Shown in pieces: positions 27,248 to 37,984 of a stretch of 64,000 nucleotides of DNA (position 1 is its first letter; each line of letters opens with the position of its first letter). Both the position numbers and the translations under genes were made by a program. This stretch comes from Calendula officinalis (Eukaryota; Streptophyta; Magnoliopsida; Asterales; Asteraceae). The notes under the pieces were generated by a model. It saw only the letters and a program-made list of their open reading frames with translations. It did no database searches and had not been told where the DNA came from. The stretch lies in assembly GCA_963853835.1 (NCBI GenBank), contig OY970827.1, positions 77,641,234 to 77,705,233 on the forward strand, written 5' to 3'.

Positions 27248-27488
27248 TTAATTTTGTACTGATAATACGTTTGGTTATCGATTTGTCACGTTTTGTAATG
27301 TAAAACAAGATATGCTTTTGTATGTTTTCAATGGAGTTGAAATTAATTATATGTATTTTACGAATTAATAATTGTTTGTTGTTCTTCTTGGAAGTAGTGT
27401 TCTACCTTTGAGTAAAAGTATAAGAGAAATGGTATTGGTTTTTACCTTTTCTTCCTATTTATATGTCTTTTAGTTTAATCACGATAAG

Positions 27489-27987
27489 CAGGGGCGGAAC
27501 TAGAAGTTTCCACTAGTTGTAGCACCTTTGCAAGGATAAAGGTCAATGGGGTTGCACTCTCTTATGAGGTCCTAAGGGAAACACCCTAGTGGCGTCCAAA
27601 GCGCAGCGCGTCGAAACAACAACGGATTTAACATAAATAAATCTATTAGTTAAACACCGTGTTTGGTTATATACACCAAGTCTCCAATAACTAATTTCAT
27701 AAACCTACCAGACAATTATTATTTTATAGGCCTAAAGCTAAAAAAGTACAAGACGCATACTTTTGATTCTTTTTTATTTGGTTTAGATTTGCGTTTGAGC
27801 TTTAAGTTTGGACTATTGGTTAATAATTGAGTTTTTTTGTAATGATTGCTTTGGGTTATTGGTAGGTTTTTTACTCCGATAGTAGCACTGCACCGTAATG
27901 CCAAATTTTTTTAAAAAAATTAACCATGTGAGAAAATTTTGAGCAGTACCACGTGCCACTGCGGGACCTATATCAGGTCCACCCGTG
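27489..27987. mobile_element. hAT-like non-autonomous element (CAGGGGCGGA termini)
   Basis: The left end CAGGGGCGGAACTAGA and the right end (reverse complement CACGGGTGGACCTGA) are imperfect inverted repeats. The flanks ACGATAAG (27481-27488) and ATGATAAG (27988-27995) match at seven of eight bases, as expected for an old hAT insertion just downstream of the carboxylesterase gene. There is no coding frame of note. Confidence 0.6.
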
Positions 27988-27995
27988 ATGATAAG

Positions 27996-29292
27996 TGTTC
28001 AAATTAAGGAATGATATTATGAAATAGAATTTGTGGATCACAAATGTTAAGTTTAGAATCTAAGAAGATTTATTATTTCTCAAAGTATAAATATCTAATC
28101 TTATCTCATTCATACTTCTTGTTAAAATGATTGAATATCATTATTGTTATTGTTATTATTATATTGGAAAATTTTGTTTATGTTTATGGTGGCTATTCAT
28201 CTTTTGTGTGATTGTCATTTTAGATTTTTGGACGGTTTATGATTTCATGTATATATTTGATCTTGATATGTGTTTATTCAATGGAAAATGCTAAATAGCT
28301 TTTGGTTAACAATTACTCCGTATATTTTTATTTATGTTCTTCATGTAAATACATTATACATAGTTCTTTTTTTAATAACACACACCCTCAAATACATACT
28401 TAATTAAAAGCATAAATTGGTTGATAATGATAGTTTTAGTAAAAGATTGATATTGTTAATCATAACTTAGCTAATTTATTTGTTTAAAAACAACCGTTGA
28501 CTTATATTTGAATTGATAGAATCATAGAATAATAATGAAGACCAGCAGACTTTGAGCATAAGTGGTACGCTAGTGAACCATAAATTAAAAAAAAAAAAAA
28601 AAAAAATTAACCTAACGGAAAGAATTTCTGCAATACCAACACGCTCGTCGAAGAAACCTAAGAAAGCAAAGCAGATTAAGTACAAACCAAGTCAAAAACA
28701 AGATACATCTATTACACATGTACTACCCCACCGAAATTTACCAAAACAATTATTACAAACACCAACATTAAAAACATACCCACTCCAAATAAAAAAGACC
28801 GACTCAAATATATATTACCCAATTATCAGAACGACTAGATGAAAGACATGAAACAGAGTGCACCAGCAAAACCATATGATTCAACCTGTGTGATCAAAAA
28901 TATGCTTGAGTTTGGGAGATCGAGATTATCGATTTGGGACAAACAAGCCATGTTATAGGGAAAAAAAATCATATATCAATGTTATAACATGGCTTTCATA
29001 CTTTATTCTCTTAGAAAATTAAGATTGTATTAAATTAAGACTTTGAAGTACTTTTTTTTTTTTAAAAAAAAGATGAAGGTTATAAAAGAACAAAAATATG
29101 GAAATGACCTTGAATAATCTTTTTTTTCTTCCTCCGACATTTTGGCATTTAGCATCTTATTTGAGCTTTTGTGTTATTTTACCTTGTTTTAGCTCCAATT
29201 CCTATCACTTTATCAAACATTTCAGTACAAACAAGTGCTCCAACTTACAGTTAATTCTGCCAAGAAATACCAGTAGACAGAGGCAGTACTAA
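27996..29292. other. Intergenic, nothing firm
   Basis: AT-rich sequence with a 20-base A run (about 28588-28607). The frames overlapping it are low-complexity. Confidence 0.4.
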
Positions 29293-29587
29293 GACCATTG
29301 TCATCCGTGACATCAGCAGACACTTCAATTTTTATCAAATTAATTAACGAGACATCAACTGATACTCCAACTGACTTACTCATGTCATAAATACCATTTT
29401 CTTTTCAGTTTTTTCAGCGCCACAATTATAAATTATGCACACAAAAAGAATAACAAATACCCAATTGAAATATCTTGAGTGTGAGCCTTCTCAACTCATC
29501 AAATAGGAGAAGTGATTTACCGACAAGCTCTTACCGACTTGGCGTGTCGTCGGTTGCCCAACCGACATACCGATGGCACTACTGGTC
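29293..29587. mobile_element. PIF/Harbinger MITE
   Basis: Termini GACCATTGTCATCCGTGA and ATGGCACTACTGGTC resemble the inverted repeats of the ORF1-bearing Harbinger element at 53072-55212 (GACCGGTGCCAATGG). The flanks are TAA and TTA, three-base TWA sites of the kind this superfamily uses. They differ by one base from each other. It is non-coding. Confidence 0.6.
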
Positions 29588-30489
29588 TTAAAGGTCCGAA
29601 GTGCGGCAAAGTTTAAGCCTTATAGGTATAAGTCGAATTATCAGGTAGAGTTTTTTATAAAATAGTATTTTTAATATTCGAGAAGGCCAAGAAATGAACA
29701 GAAAAAACAATGTGTTAAATAACAATTCATCGAGAAACATATTCCATGTATTTTGGAGTTACATGTTTGAAATTGAACGAGACATAATACGAGTCAAAAA
29801 TTGATCTTTGACTACGATTATTCTTTCTTCCCTTTTCACGTGATCTTTGAAATACTATTAAGATTTTTGGTTTATTAAAAAGTTTTTGTATTAACTTTAA
29901 CCACCAAGCGAAAATTTACGTTTTTAAACAGGTTATTAGAGAACTATGGACTAGCTTTTATAGAACTGATTTAGTTCATATATAGTTTCAAAACCCAACT
30001 CTTGAAGTAATTTTAGTTTTTCTACTAGAAAATATAAATAATACTGTAACAACATCGATACACATAATCTTTTCAACGTTTACATTAAATTAAATTATGA
30101 AAGAAATAAGTTGTAGGTAGTTATGTCCCATGCTATTAGCTATTTTCAATCTTCCATATTGTTAATGACTGGAAAACTAGAGATGTAGAATGGAAAGTCG
30201 GGCAGCGTGTTTGAATTATTCTGTTTCCAAAACGACAATGTCGAGTGGGACCCATGATTTTGGTTATTATGGCTTTCAAACTTTTAGCACCGTCCCATCA
30301 AGAGTCATAATGATTTTCTATGTTTTACTTAGAATTATCTTGGTTCGACTCGATCGTGTGAAAACCAGCGACCTAGTGACTCGGGTTAACTAGCTTTTTA
30401 GTCTTTTTACTTGAAATGTATAATAATGTAGTACAATTTTTACTGCATGATTTACACATATTTTATATAATATTTTTTATAGGTTCTTA
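29588..30489. other. Intergenic, nothing recognised
   Basis: No gene or element is supported. The 67-codon frame at 30190 has no family signature. Confidence 0.4.
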
Positions 30490-30788
30490 GACTATCCCCA
30501 TTAACCGCCCAACTTAACCTATTCTTTTCATTAAAAAATAATTTCTCTCTTCCAACCATACAACTCAATCCAACATAAACTTGAACTCCCATTAGCAACC
30601 CAACCCAACCCCAACTAAACCACCAATACAAATATTACACATCATATTAAAAAAATTTAAAACTATAAAATTGAGTGGCCCCAAGTGGTGACCTAGTCCT
30701 TCCATGTGACTTAGGTCAACCATTTTTGGTGACCCTCATATTATTTTGGTGACCCAACCCAACCTTTTTAATCCCAATGGGAGTAGTC
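30490..30788. mobile_element. PIF/Harbinger-type MITE with TTA target duplication
   Basis: Termini GACTATCCCCATTAACC and AATCCCAATGGGAGTAGTC are inverted repeats. Both flanks are TTA (30487-30489, 30789-30791). The 299-bp interior is non-coding, with CCCAACCC-rich words. Confidence 0.75.
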
Positions 30789-30879
30789 TTAGTTGACCCG
30801 GGTTGATCCGTCGGTTGTATCGGTAGTCCCGTGACCCGGACATCTTACTGGACCGAGTAATAACCCAGGTTTTTTGTTT

Positions 30880-30990
30880 TTAACGGCAAGTTAGTAAGTT
30901 AGTGGTTCGAGCCTAGACAGTGACATCCACAAGGGGCAGTATGCATTCCCTCAAACCCTCCACATGTGGAGAATAAACCCCACCACCTTT
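30880..30990. repeat. Dispersed repeat, copy 2 (copy 1 at 11484-11598)
   Basis: TTTAACGGCAAGTTAGTAAG to GAGAATAAACCCCACCACC repeats the 11.5 kb block, including the GTGGTTCGAGCCTAG pol III B-box-like word. The spacer up to the retrotransposon at 31319 is AT-rich and empty. Confidence 0.5.
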
Positions 30991-31323
30991 TAATCTTCAA
31001 ATTTTACCTTCAAAAACATTGAGAATAGTGTTTAACACTGTATACATAATGTTATTATCTTCCTTTCTTATTTTTAAAATTATAAAATTTTAAAACAATA
31101 TATACATTAAAATTAATAACAAGATAAATTTAATAAAAAATATATTTATTTTAATTATAAAAAATACATAAGTTAAAAGATAATAATTTCGTAATATATC
31201 ATACATTTGTAGTTCGAAAATGTGAGAAAAAGTGTCTCAAGATTTGCAAGTACACCCAAAATATATAATGATTTACCCGACTCAACCTTTTTATAAGAAA
31301 TAACTTAAAGAAAATATTCTGGA

Positions 31324-31638
31324 TGTTATAAATTAACTTTAATTAAGACCCTATTAGCACTTTAATCAAAATACTTGAAGGTAATAAACAAGAACAAGAA
31401 CAAGATGGAGATAGTTTATAACACTTATGGAAGTGTATTTTTAGGTGCATTTTATCTCTACATTTGATGTGGTATTTATACTACACATTTTACACTTGAA
31501 CCCATACTTAGTAATAGTACAAAGATAACACTCTTGGTAAAATATTTATGGGATTGGACATGGCTTGACTAATTGATCATCCACTTGTTGTATAGGTTAG
31601 CTTCATTATTGCATTGGTTAATTATTCATATTATAACA
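31324..31638 (-). repeat. 3-prime LTR of the copia element
   Basis: 315 bp, from TGTTATAAATTAACTTTAAT to CATATTATAACA in plus orientation. It matches the other LTR except at about four positions (GATAGT/GAGAGT, TTTTATC/TTTGATC, AACACTC/AACAATC, AAATATT/AAACATT). Confidence 0.95.
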
Positions 31639-31650
31639 CTCCCCCTTGGA
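31639..31650 (-). promoter_or_regulatory. Polypurine tract of the copia element
   Basis: The minus strand reads TCCAAGGGGGAG immediately next to the 3-prime LTR, the expected plus-strand priming site. Confidence 0.8.
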
Positions 31651-31707
31651 TGGCAATTATTCAAGCCAGAGTTCAACTTTAAAGTACTGCCTCGTTAAAA
31701 ACCTTTG

Positions 31708-32663
31708 CTAAAGAAAACTCAGTGGGAAAAAAAACTTTAGCGAATGGAAAAAGAGTGCAGTGTGTAGTTGACTCCCCCTCATGTAGACATCTATCACATC
31801 TGAAGAACATGTCGCATTCCAATATTGTGAACATGTTTTCTGAACATTTGCAGTAGGGAGTGACTTTGTAAAAAGATCTGCTGAATTATTACTAGATTGG
31901 ACGTATTTCATTTCGATCTGATTATCCTTTATCAAGTCTTGAGTGTATGAGAAAAATCTTGGGGGTATATGCTTTGTTCTATCAGTCTTTATATACCCTT
32001 CTTTCATCTGTGTAACGCAAGCTGCATTGTCTTCATGAATCACAGTTGGATTTTTCTCCCCCTCTAGTCCACATGAAGTCAAAATGAGTTTTGTCATCGA
32101 TCTTAGCCACACACACTCTCTGCTAGCTTCATGTAGTGCGATGACTTCGGCATGATTTGATGATGTCGCGACAAGTGTTTGCTTTTGGGAGCGCCATGAA
32201 ATAGCAGTGCCTCCACTCATGAAAACATATCCCGTTTGAGACCTAGCTTTATGAGGATCAGATAGATAACCTGCATCTGTATAACCGACTAACTCTTGTT
32301 TTGAATCATTAGAATAAAATAGACTTAGATCAACAGTTCCTCGAAGGTATCGCAAAATATGTTTGATACCATTCCAATGTCTTTTTGTAGGAGCTGAACT
32401 AAATCTTGCTAACAAATTAACTGCAAAAGAAATGTCGGGTCTAGTACAGTTAGTAAGATACATTAAAGCCCCAATTGCACTGAGATATGGTACTTCTTGA
32501 CCAAGAACCTTTCATTTTCTTCACGAGGTCTAAAGGGATCGTTGTCAACGTTAAGTGATCGAACGACCATTGGAGTGCTTAATGGATTCGCTTTGTCCAT
32601 ATTGAAACGTTTCAAAATCTTTTCTGTATAATTTGACTGATGAACAAGTATTCCATTATTCAT
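31708..32663 (-). pseudogene. copia pol, RNase H part, broken by stop and frameshift
   Basis: This continues the pol frame after the stop at 32673. The first piece (32663-32463) reads MNNGILVHQSNYTEKILKRF, with STPM and DPFRPREENE, the usual linker. A 1-bp deletion after GAAAATGAAA shifts the frame. The true frame resumes as VLGQEVPYLSAIGALMYL and RPDISFAVNLLARFSSAP. RNase H follows: GYTDAGYLSDPHKARSQTG, AISWRSQKQTLVATSSNHAE and EDNAACVTQ, then the C-terminal HIPPRFFSY and NSADLFTKSLP. Typical catalytic acids are visible in GYTDAGY, NHAE and EDNAA. Apart from these two lesions the domain is intact. Confidence 0.9.
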
Positions 32664-32672
32664 ATGCTCAAT

Positions 32673-35273
32673 TTATAAACCAAGACAATATTTGGTTTTT
32701 CCAAGGTCTTTCATTTCAAATTTTTTCTTTAAAAGTACAGTTGTTTCATGAATTTCCTTATGTGTCCCGATAAGGTTCAAGTCATCAACATAGACGGCTA
32801 TGATTACAAATCCGGATGTTGTTTTCTTAATAAAAACACATGGGCAAATAATATTATTGGTATAACCTTTACTTATTAAGTAATCACTTAAACGTTTATA
32901 CCACATGCGTCCAGATTGCTTCAACCCATACAAGGATCGTTGTAACTTAATTGAATACATTTCCTTGGGTTTTTCACTTAATGCTTTTGGCATTTTAAAT
33001 CCTTCAGGAACTTTCATGTAAATATCACTATCAAGTGATCCATACAAATAAGCTGTGACAACATCCATTAGACGCATTTCTAAATTTTTGGAAACTACCA
33101 GGCTGATTAGATACCTAAACGTTATTGCATCCATAACCGGAGAATATGTTTCCTCATAATCAATTCCTGGTCTTTGAGAAAAACCTTGGGCTACAAGTCT
33201 AGCTTTATATCTTATAATTTCATCTTTCTCATTTCGTTTTCGTATAAAAACCCATTTATAACCCACAGGTTTCACACTTTCTAGTGTGAGGGCAATGCGT
33301 CCAAAAACATTACGTTTATTCAACGAATTTAATTCAGCTTGCATGGCTTCTTTCCATTTATCCCAGTCATGTCTATTTTGACATTCAATGACAGACTTTG
33401 GTTCAGGATCATCATTCATAATTTCACATGCAACGACATAGGAAAATATTTCATCAATATTTCCTATTTCATCCAGATTCCATAATATATTTGTTTGGCC
33501 ATAATTTATGGAAACCTCATTGTTAACATCATTCATTTCCTCTTGTGGAGGAGTTTCAATATTTTGTGTTTCTTCAGAAATACTTTCCTTATGATCATTT
33601 GCATTTTCTACATTCTTTCTTTTTCTAGGATTCTTATCCTTGGAACCAATTGGTCTTCCACGCTTTAAGCGTGCTTTAGACTCTTGAGTGACTTTATCAC
33701 CAGATTTTTCATTTGGTATTTCAATCCGGGCTGGAGCATTAACAGCCGGTATATGTGATTTTGTCACTCTTTTGGTATCAGTAAATGCATCAGGCAGTTT
33801 ATTTGCAATTTCCTGCAAGTGCATTATTTTTTGAACTTCTTTTTCACATTGGTTAGTTCGAGGATCAAGATATAATAGTGATGGCTCACACCATGATACA
33901 TCTTTTTCTTTGTTTTTCTTTTCTTCTCTCAATGTTGGAAAGTTTGCCTCATCGAAGTGGCAATCTGCAAAACGTGCTGTAAAAACATCACATGTTAAAG
34001 GTTCAAGATATCTTATGATTGAACTTGTTTCATACCCAACATATATTCCCAACCTTCTTTGAGGTCCCATTTTTGTACGTTGTGGTGGAGCAATAGGAAC
34101 ATATACAGCACAACCAAAAACTCTAAGGTGGGAGATGTTTGGTTCTTGGCCATAAGCAAGTTGTAAAGGAGAGTATTTATGATATGCACTTGGTCTTATA
34201 CGAATTAATGATGCAGCATGTAAAATAGCATGACCCCAAATAGACACGGGAAGTTTTATTCTCATTATTAATGGTCTAGCAATTAACTGAAGACGTTTAA
34301 TCAAAGATTCAGCTAAACCATTTTGTGTGTGTACATGAGCAACTGGGTGTTCAACAACAATTCCTACAGACATACAATAATCATTAAATGCCTGAGACGT
34401 AAATTCACCAGCATTATCCAATCTTACTCTTTTTATAGCATGATCAGGAAAATGTGCTCTTAGTTTAATGATTTGTGCAAGAAATTTTGCAAATGCAACA
34501 TTACGTGTTGATAATAGACAAACATGAGACCATCTACTTGATGCATCTATTAAGACCATAAAGTATCTAAATGGTCCACATGGTGGATGAATCGGTCCAC
34601 AAATATCTCCCTGGATTCTTTCAAGAAACGCAGGGGTTTCCATTCCAATTTTAATAGGTGAAGGTCTTATAATCAACTTACCAAGGGAGCATGATGCACA
34701 TTGAGTCATTTTACCTTTATAAGGGACCTTATGATATTTCAATGGATGCCCATGAGTGTTTTCAATTATCCTCCTCATCATTGTTGAGCCTGGATGCCCT
34801 AACCTGTCATGCCATAAGCTAAATATACTAGGATCATGACTATTTACTTTGACTACCATGTGTGACTCTGCCATGTTTATATGTGTGTCGTGTATACCAC
34901 ATTGAAGCAATGGTAGTTCTTCCAATACATGACTTTTATTAGTAATGTGCAATATTTTCTTATTATGTGTAGTCACACTCTGAGTGTCATATCCATTATG
35001 ATATATGTCTTTAAAACTTAATAAATTTCTCTTTGATTTAGGAGAAAATAAAGCATTATCTACCAAAACTTGTGTACCATTAGGTAGTATAAAATTAGCT
35101 TTTCCTACACCTTCTATCAAGTCCGCTGGACCTGATATGGTGTTTATGCTTGCCTTTGTTGGTTTTAGTTCAGAAAAATATTTCTTAGATTTAAGGATGG
35201 TGTGCGTGGAACCACTATCCAGAATACACAGATCTCCAACCATCAATTGTTGTTTTGCTCCAGTAGAGTTCAT
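32673..35273 (-). CDS. copia pol: protease, integrase, reverse transcriptase (truncated by TAA)
   Basis: 866 codons. The protease motif is D19-S-G (LDSGSTHTIL). The integrase zinc finger uses H155/H160 and C192/C195. The integrase core is D223 (QGDICGP), D286 (RLDNAGEF) and E322 (NGLAESLIK), with 35 residues between the last two (DD35E). Reverse transcriptase includes YKWVFIRKRN, KARLVAQGFSQ, QRSLYGLKQSGRMWYKRL and the catalytic YVDD. The frame ends CLGL-TAA where related elements continue into IEHMNNG, so a single CAA-to-TAA change is the likely cause. The first Met is 165 bases after the gag stop, so gag and pol are separate frames here. Confidence 0.93.
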   Translation of the reverse strand: MNSTGAKQQLMVGDLCILDSGSTHTILKSKKYFSELKPTKASINTISGPADLIEGVGKANFILPNGTQVLVDNALFSPKSKRNLLSFKDIYHNGYDTQSVTTHNKKILHITNKSHVLEELPLLQCGIHDTHINMAESHMVVKVNSHDPSIFSLWHDRLGHPGSTMMRRIIENTHGHPLKYHKVPYKGKMTQCASCSLGKLIIRPSPIKIGMETPAFLERIQGDICGPIHPPCGPFRYFMVLIDASSRWSHVCLLSTRNVAFAKFLAQIIKLRAHFPDHAIKRVRLDNAGEFTSQAFNDYCMSVGIVVEHPVAHVHTQNGLAESLIKRLQLIARPLIMRIKLPVSIWGHAILHAASLIRIRPSAYHKYSPLQLAYGQEPNISHLRVFGCAVYVPIAPPQRTKMGPQRRLGIYVGYETSSIIRYLEPLTCDVFTARFADCHFDEANFPTLREEKKNKEKDVSWCEPSLLYLDPRTNQCEKEVQKIMHLQEIANKLPDAFTDTKRVTKSHIPAVNAPARIEIPNEKSGDKVTQESKARLKRGRPIGSKDKNPRKRKNVENANDHKESISEETQNIETPPQEEMNDVNNEVSINYGQTNILWNLDEIGNIDEIFSYVVACEIMNDDPEPKSVIECQNRHDWDKWKEAMQAELNSLNKRNVFGRIALTLESVKPVGYKWVFIRKRNEKDEIIRYKARLVAQGFSQRPGIDYEETYSPVMDAITFRYLISLVVSKNLEMRLMDVVTAYLYGSLDSDIYMKVPEGFKMPKALSEKPKEMYSIKLQRSLYGLKQSGRMWYKRLSDYLISKGYTNNIICPCVFIKKTTSGFVIIAVYVDDLNLIGTHKEIHETTVLLKKKFEMKDLGKTKYCLGL

Positions 35274-35437
35274 ATCAAACTTGAAAAATGGAAAAACATA
35301 AGTTATTAGAAAGATGATTAGAAATTCATTTCATGAAAAAGGGAAATCCTAGTTTAACGAACGACATGCATAGACGAATTACAAAGATGAAAACATAAAC
35401 ATAATTATGGGTTAGACATGAGTGATTAAGCTTCATA

Positions 35438-36508
35438 TTACTCCATGTCATTCAAGAAATCAGAAGCATTTAGATCAGTGTTTTCAGATTGATCCACAAA
35501 GTTTACTTCTTTCTCCTTTTGCTTAAGTGAAGCTTGATATAGCTTGCAAAAGTGAGAGGGTGTGCGACAAGTACTTTGCCAGTGACCCGTGCTACCACAT
35601 CTATAACACACACTTTGATTGTTCTGAGAAGCACTTGCTTCAGCATCATGTTTGGTGGTCTTGTTTTGTGAATGGACTTTGTTAACTTGTGGGGCATGAT
35701 AAGTATTGTTTCTTGGACCACGTCCATATCCACGTCCACGTCCACGACCATAACCACGACCACGGCCATAAGGGTGACTTCGACCAAAGTTTTGGTTTCG
35801 GCCATTATTATAGTTTTGGCCAAACGAATGGTTTTGAGTAAAACGACCTCGTCCACGGCCACGACCACGTCCCCTTGTATTATTTCGAGGACCAACATTT
35901 TCTGCAGCATTGACTTCAGGGAGTGCTGCTGATCCTGTGGGACGGGACTCGTGATTTCTCATTAAGAGCATATTGTGTTGCTCAGCAGTCAGAAGATATT
36001 CTTGCAAATCAGAATATTTTGAGAATTTTTGCAATCGCAAATTCTCTTGCAAAGTAACATTTGATGCATGGAATGTGGAGTAAGTTTTCTCCAACTTTTC
36101 TGCATCTGTCACAGGATCTCCACAAAATTCAAGTTGTGAACATATCCTGAACAACGCTGAACTATAATCAGACACTTGTTTAAAATCTTGGAATCTTAAT
36201 GATCTCCATTCTTCTCTGGCAAAGGGAAGTAAGACCCTTTTCTTATTATCAAATCTTTCTTTAAGAGACTTCCAGAAAATATATGGGTCTTCAATGTTTA
36301 AATATTCATTTTTTAAACTAGCATCAACGTGTTTACGAAGATTAAAAATTGTTTTCCATTTTTCTTGGGATGAGCAATTATTATTTTCATTTAAGGCATC
36401 TAAGATACCCATTGATGCTAAATATGCTCTCATATCAGTGATCCATGAGTTGTAATTTTTACCAGATGCTTCTAACGCATCAAATTCAATCTTCGCAATG
36501 TTTGACAT
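35438..36508 (-). CDS. copia gag with RG-rich stretch and CCHC zinc knuckle
   Basis: 356 residues. The N-terminal capsid-like region includes FDALEASGKNYNSWITDMRA and IFWKSLKERFDNKK, matching the copia gag/UBN2 type. Residues about 210-285 are a low-complexity RGRGRGRGRGRF...YGRGRGRGYGRG block, likely to bind nucleic acid. A zinc knuckle follows (CYRCGSTGHWQSTC, spacing C-x2-C-x4-H-x4-C). The frame ends NDME and stops before pol. The reading frame is intact, so Gag could still be made. Confidence 0.92.
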   Translation of the reverse strand: MSNIAKIEFDALEASGKNYNSWITDMRAYLASMGILDALNENNNCSSQEKWKTIFNLRKHVDASLKNEYLNIEDPYIFWKSLKERFDNKKRVLLPFAREEWRSLRFQDFKQVSDYSSALFRICSQLEFCGDPVTDAEKLEKTYSTFHASNVTLQENLRLQKFSKYSDLQEYLLTAEQHNMLLMRNHESRPTGSAALPEVNAAENVGPRNNTRGRGRGRGRGRFTQNHSFGQNYNNGRNQNFGRSHPYGRGRGYGRGRGRGYGRGPRNNTYHAPQVNKVHSQNKTTKHDAEASASQNNQSVCYRCGSTGHWQSTCRTPSHFCKLYQASLKQKEKEVNFVDQSENTDLNASDFLNDME

Positions 36509-36509
36509 T

Positions 36510-37395
36510 TTATAACTATATATATTTAAAACAAAAACAAGTTAAAAATCAGAATCCATATATATCAATATGTATTGAACAAAACTGAAGTGGGAGAACA
36601 ATCATCCCATACGTGAACAAGAAAGGATAAAATACATCAGGCGTGAGACTAATTAAGATGCCAAGTACAATAACCATTACAATCATGAAAATTAAAAACG
36701 GGTGAATCATTCTTGATCTTGATTTTGAAGATGAGAGAAATTATTTTGTAGTATAAAGAAGTGTGGATGATGTGTTTATTTATAGTGTAAAAATATAGCC
36801 GTTGTATATTTTATAAATATATATATTTTTTTTACCATTTATAACCGTTACATATTTAGCCGTTATATAAATTTTTTTTATTTTTTTATTTTTTAATAAA
36901 AAGAATAATTAAAGAAATAAATTACATAGATATATTTGTAAAAATATTAGTGAATCTTAAATAAATTAGTAAATAAAAGAAGAAAAAAATATGCATAAGT
37001 ATTAGTATACATAAAGGAAAGTTAGTATATATAAATAAATATTAGTAACATAAATAAAGGTTAGATGCAATAAAATTAAATGTTAGTTTGCATAAGTAAA
37101 AGTTAGTAAGCATAAGTAAAAGTTAGAATACATAAATGTAAATGTTAGTTTGCATAAATTAAAAGGGTTAGTAAACATAAGAATAAAATTAGTACAATAA
37201 TAAATGTAAGTATGTTAGTAGTCCCAAGATTAGTAGTCCAAATGTCATCATAATGTCCTTGATTAAAGGTGTTTGGTTTAATTTAATTTATTATTATATT
37301 ATAACTTATTGTTATAAGAAATGTTTACCTTAAGTAATTAACTTGATTAAGTAAATGTACCTTGTGATTGAGTTGATCTTCCTTGATTAAGAACT
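36510..37395 (-). other. copia leader with degenerate ~24-bp repeats
   Basis: Non-coding region between primer-binding site and gag. Plus-strand 36980-37200 contains many variants of GCATAAGTAAAAGTTAGTA and CATAAATAAAGGTTAG spaced about 24 bp apart. It may be the RNA packaging/dimer leader, but that is inference. Confidence 0.6.
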
Positions 37396-37410
37396 TTCGT
37401 GCTGATAATG
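37396..37410 (-). promoter_or_regulatory. Primer-binding site of the copia element
   Basis: Next to the 5-prime LTR the minus strand reads CATTATCAGCACGAAAG. TATCAG next to an LTR recalls the methionine-tRNA type primer sites of plant copia elements, but I cannot verify the primer. Confidence 0.5.
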
Positions 37411-37725
37411 TGTTATAAATTAACTTTAATTAAGACCCTATTAGCACTTTAATCAAAATACTTGAAGGTAATAAACAAGAACAAGAACAAGATGGAGAGA
37501 GTTTATAACACTTATGGAAGTGTATTTTTAGGTGCATTTGATCTCTACATTTGATGTGGTATTTATACTACACATTTTACACTTGAACCCATACTTAGTA
37601 ATAGTACAAAGATAACAATCTTGGTAAAACATTTATGGGATTGGACATGGCTTGACTAATTGATCATCCACTTGTTGTATAGGTTAGCTTCATTATTGCA
37701 TTGGTTAATTATTCATATTATAACA
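37411..37725 (-). repeat. 5-prime LTR of the copia element
   Basis: 315 bp with TG...CA ends, followed directly by the CTGGA target duplication. It is the promoter-bearing LTR for this minus-strand element. Confidence 0.95.
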
Positions 37726-37984
37726 CTGGAAAAATATTAAGATAAATCACGGTAGCCTAAGAATATGCATAACCCATGACCGATATTTCAATGGTCACCC
37801 CTGGCACATCTACACCACATGACCACGTCAGTTTTCCCTCTCCTGATTAAACACATGACCAAACGCCCGTAATGGGCGACTGATATCTATTTTTTTTTAA
37901 TTTCATTATTAATTAAAAACATTACATTAATAATAATTAAAAAAACATTACATTGATAAAAAAACATTACATTAATAAAAAAAA

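Larger units (their letters stand above)
31319..37730 (-). mobile_element. Ty1/copia LTR retrotransposon, nearly complete
   Basis: Identical 5-bp target duplications CTGGA lie at 31319-31323 and 37726-37730. Two 315-bp LTRs (TGTTATAAAT... ATTATAACA) bound the element. It reads right to left: LTR, primer-binding site, a ~0.9-kb leader with short repeats, gag, protease, integrase, reverse transcriptase, RNase H, polypurine tract, LTR. Integrase preceding reverse transcriptase defines copia order. The LTRs differ by about 4 bases of 315 by eye, so insertion is recent. One stop and one 1-bp deletion in pol make this copy non-autonomous. Confidence 0.95.

Noticed and set aside
30190..30393. 67-codon frame
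   Set aside because: No homology cue, no splice partners, and ordinary length for chance.
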